Shown here one piece after another: positions 38,140-50,183 of a DNA stretch of 64,000 nt (positions are counted from its first letter, which is position 1; the number at the start of each line of letters is the position of its first letter). The position numbers and the translations under genes were made by a program. The notes below the pieces were generated by a model. The model saw only the letters and a program-made list of their open reading frames with translations. It was not told the origin of the DNA and ran no database searches. Source of the DNA: Vitrella brassicaformis (lineage: Eukaryota > Sar > Vitrellaceae); the NCBI GenBank assembly GCA_001179505.1, contig CDMY01000581.1:65862-129861 (forward strand), given 5' to 3'.

Positions 38140-38966
38140 ATGATGGCGGAGAGGCCTGGACCAACGAAGCGGCTGTTCCTGACTGTTGGCACGACAAGCT
38201 TTGACCGACTGGTTGATGCAGTTGACCAGATCACCTTCCTTGACAAGCTGGCGGCGCTCGGATTCTCGAGATTCATCATGCAGATCGGAAAGTGGGATGG
38301 ACTGCGACAAGGGAATGAGTGCAGCAAGCGTGTGAATGATGTGGCTTGGTGTGCGTTTGTGTGTCAATCAGGGGTGAGCGTGAGCCTCGTGTAGCATCTC
38401 ATGCTGGTGTCAGTGTGGAGTGGTTTCGGTTCAAGCCGACGCTGGATGACGAGATCAGGGCGGCCGACCTGATCATCAGCCATGCAGGAGCAGGCAGCAT
38501 ACTCGAGGCACTCAGGGCACAGGTATCGATGCACGCACACACGCAGGACGGAACGAACAGGTGTGTCCGCTCTCATCTGTGTGCGCCTTTTGGTCTGACG
38601 TGTGTGTCAGAAGCGTCTGCTTGTGGTGATCAATGATGCGTTGATGGACAACCACCAGACGGAGGTGGCTGAGGCTATGCACGACGACAACTACCTCACC
38701 ACCGCCACATCGCCAGCACCAGACGTGCTCCTCACAAAGGCAAGCTCACCTCTCACACACAGGCAGCAATCTGCTTTGCACAATTCACCAGGCCTGGCCA
38801 CTCTCCATCTCTCTCGCTGTCTGTGTGTGCGTGTTATGGATAGGTAGAGGAGGCTCTTGTCCGGCCGCTTGACCCCTACCCCCCTTGCGACCGCAGCAAG
38901 TTCTACGAAGCCATACAAAGGCACACGGGCGTACCGCCGGTCGGCTCTGACGACACGCAAGACTGA
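38140..38966 (+). CDS. ALG13: ALG13-type UDP-GlcNAc transferase subunit, 4 exons
   Basis: Exons 38140-38291, 38372-38522, 38611-38739, 38844-38966; 184 residues, normal for stand-alone ALG13. It has LFLTVGTTSFDRLVDAV, GFSRFIMQIGKG, the UDP-GlcNAc-binding ADLIISHAGAGSILEAL, VVINDALMDNHQTEVAEAM and a short variable tail. ALG13 is the catalytic GT28-type half of the enzyme that adds the second GlcNAc to dolichol-PP-GlcNAc at the ER, anchored by ALG14. The third intron has a GC donor (AAAG|GCAAGC). A second in-frame ATG follows immediately at 38143. Confidence 0.92.
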
Positions 38967-39255
38967 CTCTGCAGCAGGCCTTTCTGTGGTGTGCCCATCG
39001 ACTGCGGGCTGTCAACGGGCGCACGCAAGAGGCATGGCGGCAGACACTCGTCAGGAGCGACTCGTGAGTCGTGGTCAATTGATTGGTGTGTCTATCGCTG
39101 GTCGCCTCCATGGCTGACTGGTTGCATGATACACGAGCGAGTGACTATTTGTGATGTGTCTTTCAGTCTGTCTGAGTGTGCAGTACGTGCTCTATCGACT
39201 CATTCATGGACGCATGAAGAGATGAACGTATGTCGTTAGTCATTCAGTCAGTCAG

Positions 39256-40445
39256 TCAGTCCTCCATGACATGGCTGCTCTGCCTCCTCTTGCCCCTGCC
39301 CGGGGGCGCCACTCGTGCTGGATCGACGTAAGGGGTCAGATGGAGGATAAATTCCATGTAGTCGATGCCGTGCTCAGTCGCCAGACGATCGTACTCCCTG
39401 ACAGGCAAGGCAGCCATCAAACAGACAGACAGACGTGAGTGAGTTCAGAGGAAGGGCGGCTTCTGTGTCTGGTAAGTACATGGTGGCCACGTTCTCTTTG
39501 ATGCCAAACTGCCTGCACACCTGCACCATTTCGTCACGCGTCAACAGACCTGCACTCATCAATCCATTAGCCACACACACGTCTAGACAAGGGGGAGCCT
39601 AAGAGCCAGCGAGCCCTCCCTCTTTTTTCAGACAGTCACTGACCTTCATATTTTTTTGCGTGTGCCTTGAATGCCTCCTTGACTGCACACCAGAATCGCG
39701 GCTCGAAGACGGCTGCTGGGTCGACACGTGAGGCCTCCTCCTTGCCCAACAAGAAGGTCCTCCTTCTCTTCGCGTCAAGCTGATAGATGGAACAGGTAAG
39801 GACAAAGAGACCAGGCTATCTCAACCAGTGCTTTCTTTGCGTTTGTGTGCCTGTGTTGGTTGAATGTAGGGGCCTGGAGGTGAAATGAGAACAGAGGGAA
39901 GGTCTGGCCGCACGACTTCATCGCTTGTCTTCCCTACCGAACATGGTCATGAATTCGACATAATCGATGGTGCCGCTCCTGTCGTCGTCCATGGCATCAA
40001 AGAGAATGTCAGCGGCTGACTCGGGCAAGCTGAAGAAGCGAAAGAAGGCCCGCCCCTCGTCCTGGCTGAGCATCCCATCCTGCGAGCGGACAACAAAAAG
40101 ACAAGAGTCAAGACACCGCGAGTAAATCACACCATCCTTTCTTACATGGTCCTTGTCGACAGTACGAAACATCTCCCTGCAAGACAAGGGTGGTGGATGG
40201 AGTGCCATCCTTCTCCCTCTCCCCCCCCCCCTCTGCGAGTGTGTGTGCGTGTGTGTGTGTGTTTTTCTTTTGGCAAAGCACCTGACGGTCTTCCAGTGGC
40301 TCATGGATGTGCCTTTAAGGATGTCACCAATCTGAGCAAAGGTTTGAATCAGCTCATCGTCCTGCATGAAAAGACAATCAAGACAACTCACACCCTGTTG
40401 CTTCCTTTCTTCGGTTTTCTCACCCGCGACCTCGCTGCTCGACAC
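39256..40445 (-). CDS. EF-hand calcium-binding protein, about 7 exons
   Basis: Exons supported (minus): 40445 onward (first exon end unresolved), 40361-40282, 40176-40146, 40079-39938, 39779-39644, 39549-39480, 39397-39256. One EF loop is split by an intron (DKDH then DGMLSQDE). A second is complete (DAMDDDRSGTIDYVEFM, with Asp at 1, 3, 5 and Glu at 12). A third, degenerate hand (GLLTRDEMVQVCRQFG, EHGIDYMEFI) lies near the C-terminus. The join between exons ending 39938 and starting 39779 does not keep phase with the obvious donor, so an exon or splice site is missing from this model. The first exon either reads through or is spliced by an unusually short 30-nt intron. Function beyond calcium sensing is unknown. 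Confidence 0.75.
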
Positions 40446-41041
40446 ATTTGTCGATAATGGATGGCTGGATAGTGTGTCTTCTCGATGACACGTGGTCTTT
40501 TGTGAGGCAACCGGTGCTTTGCAATGCTGCCAATGCAGCCAGTGCGTCGCCAGGATGTATCAGAGGCTGCAGCTGCGCATGAAGTGTCCGGGCTAGGGCT
40601 GCTGGACAGCGAGAGCCGCTGGCGAGCCGTCAAAGCAGACGCCATCGCTAAGCACCGTTGCGGCGAGAGAGAGACGGGGCTTAAGAAAACAGATCACGTT
40701 GCAAATGGTGCGCGCGCAGTCGATCTCTCGTGTCTGTCTCCTTCTGCGGAACCGAAACCCGACGGCCATTCAGTTCTGCTCGCCCGGCTGGCAAGGTCAG
40801 CACCACACCCGCTCGTTACCCGTGTGTGTGAGATGGGCGTATTATCCGGGGGCAAATTGATAGTGAATCCAAGCAAATCTCCCTCACGAATACGAGACGG
40901 GCATCAAAACACCCCGTGAAGCAACGACTCGCCATGTATCAACAAATTGACGGTCACCCTGCATGCAACGAACACCGCATCACACTCAGTCCGACCGACT
41001 GCCTCTCTCTTTGGTCCCCCCTCCCCCAGCCCCACTACATC
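40446..41041. other. Intergenic region, no gene supported
   Basis: About 600 bp between the start of the EF-hand gene and the end of the hydroxylase gene. A 131-codon frame (40524-40919) has no recognisable motif and no intron signals; I do not call it. Confidence 0.5.
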
Positions 41042-41910
41042 TCACTGCATCTTTGGGCTCGAGAAAGGGCAGAATGGCCCTCTCTGCTCATCGCTCGCCA
41101 GCAGCCTTATTGGGTCCCTGTTGATGAAGCAGTTGACGGCATACTTGACGGAGGATGTCGGGGGCAGTCCCTGGTGCATCATGCGGTAGTCGGCCGAGCC
41201 GTCAGGGTTGATATTCGACCACACTAACGCCATGCCTTTTGAGACACATCCACACATCCATCCATCCATTCATCCATCCATCGTCGCTGTGCAGCGGTAT
41301 GTATGAACCTTTCTGTGGTTTGATAGCGAGTGGTTTGGGTAGGTCTGGGAAGTCTGTCTGGCCACCCTCATCCACATCTGCACACACGCACACACACAGG
41401 GATCAGACAGGGAAGGAAAGACAGAGAGACACGCAATGTTGAACCAGGCAGTTACCATTGAGATAGAGAAGGACCGTCTGTGGTCGAAAGTCTCTGAGAG
41501 CCCGCCCACCAATGACACCAATGACAGACAGGCAGCAAAACGAATGCGGTCTCCGCGCTCTGCATGCACAGTCCCTTCTGGCAATCTCTTCTCACCCGTC
41601 ATGATGCATAGCAAAGAACTCCCCCGGTTCATACTTGACAACCACCAACTGCTCCACGTAAGCAAGAGGCACACACGCTATCTGCACCGGCAAACACACC
41701 CAACACACAGAGACGCGCAAGCAGCCTCTGCATCGATTCACTGATCCAGCTGTTCGTGTGCGTGTCTGTCTGTCTGACATACCTTTGCGACTTTCTCCTC
41801 AATAATGCTGAGCGTGCGTGTCTCGCCACTCATCAGGCGAGCTGACAGCGACGTCCTGTTTACCGACCGGCCACTCTCATACGATTGCTGCAATATCCAC
41901 ATACACACAC

Positions 41911-41948
<38 letters not shown>

Positions 41949-42324
41949 ACAATGGGATGCGGCTGGCTGCATGTGTTGCAGACAGGCATGAAGGCCTCAC
42001 TTGTTGGGCTCCTTCTTTACCCAGAGACGTCAGAGAGGTCAGAAACCGCCCCGCCGACAGCCGAATCAGATGCTCGCACTCACAATCAGAGAGAAACGAA
42101 GGATACGCCCACATGTCGGGGTCCCTGTGCACCAGAGTCCCCTTGAGACGCACTACAATGCTCCCCCTGTTGGCCCCGTCCTCCTGCTTGGCGGCATGAC
42201 TTGGAAGCGCTTGCAGGGGGGCGATTTGAATGGGGCTCTCAGCGAGAGGGATTGGCTCATCGCCGTGGTGGGCCCCGGTCATCCAGGTGGGCCTGGATAG
42301 AGCCGGGAGCCTCCTTCTATCCAT
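41042..42324 (-). CDS. Prolyl 4-hydroxylase-like 2-oxoglutarate/Fe(II) dioxygenase, 6 exons
   Basis: Exons (minus): 42324-42001, 41887-41783, 41681-41596, 41493-41456, 41377-41309, 41235-41042; 271 residues. Family landmarks run in order. FLSDCECEHLIRLS is the P4H opening, then RTSLSARL, and VVVKYEPGEFFAMHHDG carries the HxD iron ligands. Next are FRPQTVLLYLN, KPQKG, LVWSNINPDG, the distal His in MMHQG, and VKYAVNCFI with the Lys that binds 2-oxoglutarate. These enzymes hydroxylate peptidyl proline. No convincing signal peptide is seen. The start may be the next Met (42282), because promoter octamers lie only 17 bp upstream of 42324. Divergent starts are just 68 bp apart. Confidence 0.9.
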
Positions 42325-42340
42325 GAAAGACTTCGAATCT

Positions 42341-42364
42341 TGCGAGCTGAAAAAGCAGCTCGCA
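42341..42364. promoter_or_regulatory. Inverted pair of TGCGAGCT octamers in a 68-bp divergent promoter
   Basis: TGCGAGCT (42341-42348) faces AGCTCGCA (42357-42364), giving GCGAGCTG and CAGCTCGC arms around a 6-nt centre. It sits between the start of the hydroxylase gene and the start of the large membrane-protein gene. Confidence 0.6.
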
Positions 42365-42392
42365 TCCGCTCAAAAGGGGAGATCTTTGTGCC

Positions 42393-45300
42393 ATGGCAGA
42401 TGGGGCGAGGAGAAGATCCCTGAGGATCTGGCGTTTTTTGAGGTTCCGCAGGGGACTCAAAGCCACAGCTCATGCTGATCACGAATCTGCCGACCATTTG
42501 GAGAGCAAGGCGTCGACGGACACGCTGATCCATGCAAACAGCTGGACCAGCACACTGCCGCCGAGGCAGGTCTTCTTCCACCCGAAACGATTCTTCATCG
42601 AATGGTAACGACACACGCACTCACCCAGGAGTCACCCTCACAGCCTGGTCACGGCTTCCTTCTTTCCTCGTGTGTGTTCTGTTGTCTGCAGGTGGGCGCA
42701 CATCGCCTTCTTTGTTGCCGGCCCTTTCGCATACCCCATTCTCAGGCTTCTCTACGGCTCATCCATGTGCGTCTGCCTGCGCGGCCTTCCTCTTTTGCCC
42801 ACAGCCCCTGTCTGTGTTGTTGTGTGCGTTGGTTGCTGCAGGTACGCCCTCGTCAACAGGGCTTTCTCCATCCCGATACGGTGCCGCAGACGACGCAAGA
42901 AGCACAATCACGGCCTCCCGGAGGGCGAGCTGTCGCCGCCATACTTCCCGTCAGAATGCCCCTCGCGCGACGAGCAGGAGCATGACGAACACGGCATCGG
43001 TGCTGCCACGCCAGTGCAGAAGGGATCGTGTGCGACGAACAGCACGGCCAAGAAGTGGCAGAGCAACAAGACGGTGCAGTGGGTGGCCTTGCTCAACCAG
43101 GGCCTGCAGTGGGCGCTGCACATGGGGTCCATCCTCTTGTATTTCATTTTTCGCCCGCCCGAAGTGACCTTTATTGAGATGTGAGTGAGTGCAGCAGCGC
43201 AGCAGGGGAGGGAGGAGGGACGAAGACAGGGCTGCCTGGATGTGTGGATGTGTCGATGTGTGTGTGTGTGCAGCCTGTACATGCACCTGAGCGTGCAGAT
43301 CCGATCACTTGTGGTGAGTGAGAAGGAATAGAGAAGATCCATCTCACGCGTGATACACACATGTAGAACCACACAATGGCTTTCCCTCCCTCGATGCTAT
43401 GCTATGTCTTGCGCAGATCGCCACCAAGTACGCCTACCTGACAGGTGGGGTGGGTGGGCGGGCGAGAGTGACGTGGCATGCAGAGACCGTCAGTCATTTC
43501 TGTGCACATGCCCGTGTGTCTTGTTTTGCAGATGAGGAGTACGAGGCGATGAACGACCGGCCCGTCTGTCAGCACTGGTTCCAAAACGAAATGATCCTTC
43601 TGGGGTCAGCAAGGAAAGGCGGCGGCGCATTGCATTCAGTGATATGACAACCAACCCTGTGTGTGTGTGTGTGTGTGTTTACGCTATGCCAGGTGGGTGA
43701 ATGTGCCGGAGGAAGTGGCTCTTCGCCAGATCGATGCATCCATCGAGCGCATGCGCTTCCCAACGCACATTGAGTTCAAATTCATAACTGACCAACAGGC
43801 CAAGGTAAGGTAGCCATCGGACCAAGGTGACCACCCTTCGCCATGCACCTCTCCCCTGCTTCTCTGCAGGCGGAGAGCCTACGCCGCGAGCCATCCTTCA
43901 ACCCGGCGAGGGGCATCATCGACATCAGCCAGCCGCAGACCGTCCCCCTGCAACAGCACTCCTCCCCGGTCCCACCCACCCGCCACACATCATCCACCAT
44001 CCCCGCCGTCGGCAGGGCCTCTTGTTTTCTAGGCCTCATGCTCCCAGACAGTAGCAGTGGCTTGCCGGGCAAGAGACGCTCGTGGCGGGAATGGTGGCGC
44101 GCCGCCACCACTGGGCTGCCACACGTGTCGAGCAAAACCGAGATGGCGTCTACGGTGACGAGCATTCTTACCCGAGATCAGCGTGAGTACCTCAATTACC
44201 TCTCCTCGGCCGACACGGCCTCATTCTACCGCCCGATGCCGCCGTGCATGTATGCAGCGCCCATGCTGCCCCCTCCCTCTTCACCTCCCACCGCCCCGGC
44301 CCCCGTAGCCCACAACAACTCTTCCCCCTCTCCGGCGTCACCCCAGGCTGCCAATGATGACAGCAGCTCGCCCGACGGTCGGCTGGCGGCCATTCACGAG
44401 GAGAGAGTCACGTCCAACACATCAACGGCCGAGGGGCCGCCCTACTCGAGCACCAACAGCGCGTCCAAGAGCTCGAGCAAGGCGTCTGATGGGGCGGGCA
44501 AGAGAGAGAGTGAAGATGAGGGGGATGTGTCGGAGGGAGCGTGTCAAACGGTGCCCATCCTCACCCTCGTGCACCTCTTTATTGCGCAAGTGATCGAGGG
44601 CAAGATTGGCCGGCAGTCAGTGCTGCTGCTTTTTCTGACCGCTGCATTCCTCTGCCTGATGCCCTCCTTCGTCAGGCTGGGCTTTGGCTATGGTCAGCCG
44701 ACACAACACAAACCACACAGAGACTGCGGGGGGCACATGAATGAATGTGATGACTGCGGGGCCTTGGTATGCTATGCCGCCTATTTGTTTCTTCAGGTTT
44801 GTTCGGTAACAGCGCCATCGCTGTGGTGGGTCGCTAGACAACACGAATCCTGCACTGCACCTGTGCCGTACGTGTCATTCATTCTCCTGTTGCGGTGGGT
44901 GCAGGTGATCGTGGTGTTTGCCCTCATGACGAATGTCTTCAATCTGGGACTCAACTACATTTTCATGCTGGCAGCTTACCGGTACACACACACACACACA
45001 CACACACGCGCGCGCGCGCGAACGACGCAAATGGCGCCCATCCGTCGACGCATGTGTGTGTGTGCCTTCCTTCCCCTCTCTCCCTCCCTCTGTCAGCGAG
45101 GCGTCCCGTCGTCTGGCGGTTTTGCGCTACTGTTCGGCGCTGCTGGTGACCAACGAGATGGACCCCCAGCGGCAGCTGCTGCCGCCCAGGATACGAGCCC
45201 TGCCGCGGCTGGACCTCACCGACTCGGACAGTGTACTTGGATGGTGGTTTCTGCGGACCCTTGTCGTCGACTGGGGGTGAGCCGACACGAGACAACAAAG

Positions 45301-46880
45301 CTGCACAACAAAGGGTTGTTATTGTGTGTCATTGGCGTGTGTAGGAGGCGATATCGTCTGCGTATCCGAACTTTTACAGGCATCTACTTCTTTATCCAGG
45401 TGATGCTCCTGGCGTGGCTGATCATCGACGTGTACGTGCGGCAAGACCTGGGCCTGACCTCCATGGCGATCGCTCTCAGCAACAACATCGTCCTCTCATT
45501 CATACTCGCCAAGCTGACCCTGCTGGGCAAAAAGGTCGACGACATGGCCGACGACCATGCCGCCATGCTCTACCAGCAACAGGTAGGTACACCACTCACC
45601 GCCCATCACGCACAGAGAATCTTGACACACAGCGAGGAAAGAGGAGCCCATTCTTGTCTCTGCGTGTGTGTCTGATTGACAGGACCGTGTCATCACCTTG
45701 GTAACCACTCGGCTGGAGGACCTCTCTACCGGCCGCGTGCGGGTCAGTGACCAGAAGTCGCTGGTCGGTTTCCGCCGCCCGACCGCTGCGTGGTGGGACA
45801 CACGGCGCGTCCGGCCGGCCATGCGCATCCGCTACAGCAGCCCGTCGCACCACACCCATCGCAGACACCTCGCCGTGCACAGAGGAGGGGGCAGACATCA
45901 CCACCACCACCACCAGAAGAAGGGGGCCAGGTCGGATCACGCCAGCTCCGACACACAGATGAGGGAAGCGGCTGCCACTGGAAGTGGAGGTGAGGAGCCG
46001 CCGGTCAAGAGCAGGTCTCGCGAGACGGACGTGCTAGGGAGGGGGGTCGGCAAGCAGAAGACGCTCACATGGTCCCCTCACATCTACATCCCGGACTTGC
46101 TCACCAAAAGCCTCCCCCAGCCGGACCTCTCGCAAGACGCCAGCAACACCACTGATGACGACCAGCAGCCCATCGACATTGCCATTCCCCCTAACAACCA
46201 CACACAGCAGCTGGACGACGAACCGGATGAGCACCAGCACCACCAGCAGCAGTCGGAGGTGGCCCGTCTCTCGTCCATTCAGACACACACCGACGACGAG
46301 TACGCCAATGCCATCGTCAGGCGGTGCAGCACACGATCGGGGACAGACGCTCGCAGCGAGATGAGTTTTCATCGCGGCAGCTCCAATGGCAGCTCTTTGT
46401 CTTTGTGGGGCAGCGTGAGTGCGGTCGGGGGCGGGTGGGCGTTTGGCGAGGGTGGGAGTGTGCAGGACGTGGTGCTGCACCACCTGTATATTGCGCTGGA
46501 GCGGATCAAGATACTCTCACAACAGGTGGGGTAGATAGATGGTTGGGGGTCACTGATTACAAAGGCATCCATGGGCGGATGCTGACTGCCCTGTTGCGGT
46601 TGGTGCGCTGGTGTGGGGTGGTGCAGATTCGTCAGTCGCGGGATTGTTTTCCCACAACCATCCTGGGGCTCCGGGCAGGTACCTACCTAGCTACACCTGT
46701 TTGTTGCACGAGGGACGGGTGCAGGTGCTGCAGGGAGGGATGGTTGCTTGCTTGGGTGGGGTGCTTGCTGTGTGTTTGTCTGCAGGTACGGATTTACTTC
46801 GCTTCATTTTGGCGATTCCGTTCGCGGCTCTGTTTGCCATCATCCACCATTTCCAGTCGCAGCCCACACAGCACACGTGA
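42393..46880 (+). CDS. Large multi-pass membrane protein of unknown function, 15 exons
   Basis: Exons: 42393-42604, 42692-42766, 42842-43180, 43274-43313, 43417-43444, 43532-43604, 43693-43804, 43870-44692, 44797-44825, 44905-44981, 45097-45276, 45345-45582, 45683-46525, 46627-46678, 46786-46880; all in phase, 1071 residues. TM segments occur at WWAHIAFFVAGPFAYPIL, WALHMGSILLYFIF, VLLLFLTAAFLCLMPSFV, VIVVFALMTNVFNLGLNYIF, FTGIYFFIQVMLLAWLIIDV, MAIALSNNIVLSFILAKL and near the C-terminus. Between them lie long Ser/Pro-rich and His/Gln-rich cytosolic-type linkers, including a run of six His. No domain is recognised. The regular exon phases and hydrophobic spacing make it a convincing gene. Confidence 0.85.
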
Positions 46881-47741
46881 TGGATGATTGAGCCGACCAT
46901 GCCATGTTCATTGCAGTCAGCTGAGACTGTATAATGTGCCGTCTTTTGTAGGTAGAGAGTGGCAGGAGATGTGTGTGGAGCGATGTGTGTGTGAGTGAGT
47001 GTGTGTAAGGGTGTGGATGAGAGAGCTGGCCGTTTCTCGCGAAAGGGGTGAATGGCCTTCAGCTCACTCACAGTCATACACACACGGTGATTTGGTACTC
47101 TTATGGATGTTGGGCGTGTCCGTGTGCGTGACGCGACTCAGACAGCATTGCATTCATGGCATCCATCGAATCTATGTCTGTCTGCGTCAGTCAGTATCCG
47201 GTAGGTATCCAATTAACATGCACACACACACACACACACCTGCACCTGGACGGCTGGCTGGGAGCGTAGTATGGAGGGGCTGTACACGCCGCACATGCAG
47301 GCACAAACGTATGCAGTCAGTGTGTTGTGTATGAAGGCATCCATCCATCCAGCCAGCCATCCATTCAGCACACAAAACAAAACCTACAGAGCCAATGTGC
47401 GATAAATAACACAAACGGAGTGAGTGGATAAGTGAGTGAGTACGCATGTTAGGGTACGATCCAATGCGATCGTCGCGTCGTCTGTCGGCAGCTAGCTGCC
47501 GTGACTGCTTCAGAAGTGCCCCCGTCACGCCTCTTCTCTGCAGCACGCTCTTTGCTCCAGAGAAGGACATGACAGGAGTCCTGCTAAAGTTGCCACGGCA
47601 GCAAACAATCACACGGCGTGTACACAAAGATATAAGCAGGCTCTCTCCACCTCATCTCATCTGATCTCATCTTAGCAACCGTGATATGCAACAACACCCC
47701 ACCCCACCACCCCACCCCTCTCTCTGCCCTGCCCCCATCCA
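46881..47741. other. Intergenic region between convergent genes, no gene supported
   Basis: 860 bp of TG/CA-rich sequence with CA and CATC runs (47215-47240, 47338-47365); no credible exon series. Confidence 0.6.
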
Positions 47742-48893
47742 TCACTGCCAATACGAGGAGGAGGTCGGCCTGTCCTCCTCCCTCTCAGTGCCGCCCCTGA
47801 ACCCCCCGAAGCTCTGGGAACTAATGGGCGAACCCTCACCCATTCCCATGCCCATGCCCATCCCCATGCCCATCCCAGCCATCGGCCGCGCAGCGTCGAA
47901 CTGCCCCCGGTCATACAGCTCTGTCTTTCGTCTGACGGGTTCGGTGACGTACTGCTCGTCTAGGTCCCCGATGCGCTCGTAGGGCGCCAGGGCGTCGATG
48001 CGGCCCCACACCGCATCCTTGTCGTCAATCCTGCACACAGGCACGGAGCGAGAGGTGGATTACATGCAAGTGTGTGATTGGGTGTCTGTCTGTGTGGGTG
48101 CAGCGGAAGGTACCTGAGTACTGCGGTGAGGTGTACGGCGTAGAATACGATCATGAGGAAGAAGATGAAGAGAATCACGTTGGCGACGAGGGCCACCCAG
48201 TACTCGAAATAACACCTGACACACACACACACACACACACAGTGGAGCAGCGTGTTACATGCATATGGCCCTTTCCTTTCTGCCAAGTGAGTGCAGTGCA
48301 TCGTGTGCTCTCTCCACCTCCCTCCCTCTCCGTCCGTCCCATATTCCGTCCCCACTGACTCACCAGAGCAGCAGCAGGTTGGATGCGAAGAAGCAGAGCA
48401 GCCCCGAGAGGAAGAAGGCGAACACGAGCCCCTGCTCAGCCCGCAGGTTCTCCACCGCTATGTGAACGCTCCTGGCGCCGTGCGGCCCCCTCAGTGCCAG
48501 CCCAGGTCCCCACATGCAGCAGAAGGTCGTGTTGGTCACCACACACAACTCGAAGCCCATCGCCACGGTGGTCGTGAGGAGGTAGATGCACTCGAGCAGG
48601 AAGGGCGTCTCTTCGGGCACGGGGTTGGTGATCTGCCCGAAGGCGAAGCCGGCGAGCAGGGACGCCTGTGAGGACAGCGTCCAGTAGTTGTTGGTGTACC
48701 CTGTGGGGCGCACACAACAGACAGACAGACATACCCGACAGACAGACAGACAGACAGGGATCTCCGTAGATTCATTCCCCCCCTTCCGTGATCTCTTTTG
48801 GCGTTCGTTCTTACAGTCCAGCTCGAGTTTGCGGATCTCCACCTGCTGCTTTGATACATCCGTCACCACCTGGTTCTTGTACAGCTGCAGCAT
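47742..48893 (-). CDS. ORAI-like four-TM channel-type membrane protein, 4 exons
   Basis: Exons (minus): 48893-48815, 48700-48364, 48215-48114, 48030-47742; 268 residues. Four hydrophobic segments: ASLLAGFAFGQI, FLLECIYLLTTTVAMGFEL, GLVFAFFLSGLLCFFASNLLL, and VALVANVILFIFFLMIVFYAV. The order resembles ORAI store-operated calcium channels (SxLLxGFA in TM1, a polar turn, TM2, TM3, TM4, helical tail). A CMWGPGLALRGP loop follows TM2. The pore glutamate of animal ORAI (after GFAMVAMV) aligns with Asn here, so calcium selectivity is not assured. The C-terminus has a (GM)n run followed by a Gly/Ser/Arg/Glu-rich tail. The ORAI link is tentative; the membrane topology is clear. Confidence 0.7.
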
Positions 48894-50183
48894 CCTGGCT
48901 CACCGACTCACCCACGCGCCGATGCGACGCAATGGCAGCGACAGCGGTTCACTCCAAGGGCGAAAGGCTTCACTCGCAGGGCGGCCGGCCTCACGACCCA
49001 ATTAGATCTGGTTCGATGTGGTGCGAGATTATGATGCCGGACAATCCGGCTTGTGTGCTGGTGTCCCATCCTTACACTCCCGTTGCCAACACCACCAGCA
49101 TTGCAGATCTATGCTGCTTGAAGCAGTTGTGCATACAGTGCAGTGCGCCCATCTTAAGCTGCACTTGCGCGTTGGACAATGTGCTTGAATCAGATCCGAT
49201 GGTGCTTTGTCCTGTCCAACCACTCCACTAGCTACTATTGTCAACCCACACGCCTCGTGCAAAACGACGAGGGACCTCTCTGCTCTGTGTGAGGGTGACA
49301 CCGCACTCCCAGACACCAGACAGTAGTTAGTATACACCACACATACTGACAGACAGACATCAGACATCCATTTGGTTCACGTGCCTTGTGAGCGCTGAGT
49401 CCTCGCCGTCGGCTACACCATCCCGCCGTCGAGACGAAGCCGACTCGACAACCGATTGCAGCGCCGGCCGGCCAGGGACCACCGCTCACGCTGTCACGGA
49501 ACGAAGGTGTGAATGAAATGAACGGACCATACACATCAATCACGACAAGCGACCGACCTGGCGTATCTGGCTGGCTTATCCCTCGGTCGTGCGAGTCTGC
49601 TCATGCTCCTACATCTCTCGTTCGCCTCATGAAGAACACCGCAGCAGCACCTCCACTGTCGGAGTGCTGCTCTGGTGTGCCCCGCGAATACGAAAGAAGA
49701 GATGCAACAGCGACGAGAAACCCGCATTCACGTCAGAGAGTGCACCGCGACACACTTGCTTCAAACGCAACCACGATAAGGCATCCCATCCATCAAGCTA
49801 AGCTACCCATCCACCGACCCACCCACCGCACGCGGCCACGCAGAGAAAACATCAGACAGACAGACAGGGGATGTTGGTTGTGTTGCGGCACGGCAGACAG
49901 GATGGCGGCCGTGAGACCCACCATCCCATCTATCCATCCACACAGCAAAAGACTTCCCCGCTCACAGACAGCCATCCGCCCAGCAAGCCACGCACACACG
50001 ATGAGAATGCAACCAACAGGCAGGCAGGCAGGCAGGCAGACAGAGTGGACGCAAGCATGCACTGGGAAGGGATGCAGACACACACACATGCAACGACTGC
50101 ATGTGTGGCAGCTGCCTCCCTCCCTCCCTGCCTGTCCCCTCTCTGTCTGTCTGCTCTGCTCCGCTGTGGGTGCATCCATCCGT
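48894..50183. other. Intergenic region, no gene supported
   Basis: About 1.3 kb upstream of the ORAI-like gene and downstream of the COX6B-like gene. It holds CCATC, ACAG and CAGG runs (for example 50018-50043). A 49-codon frame near 49032 is not supported by splice signals. No snRNA or tRNA pattern was recognised. Confidence 0.5.

Noticed and set aside
49028-49240. Possible snRNA or small ORF upstream of the ORAI-like gene
   Set aside because: No match to the conserved parts of U1, U2, U4, U5 or U6 that I could recognise, and the ORF has no coding signature.
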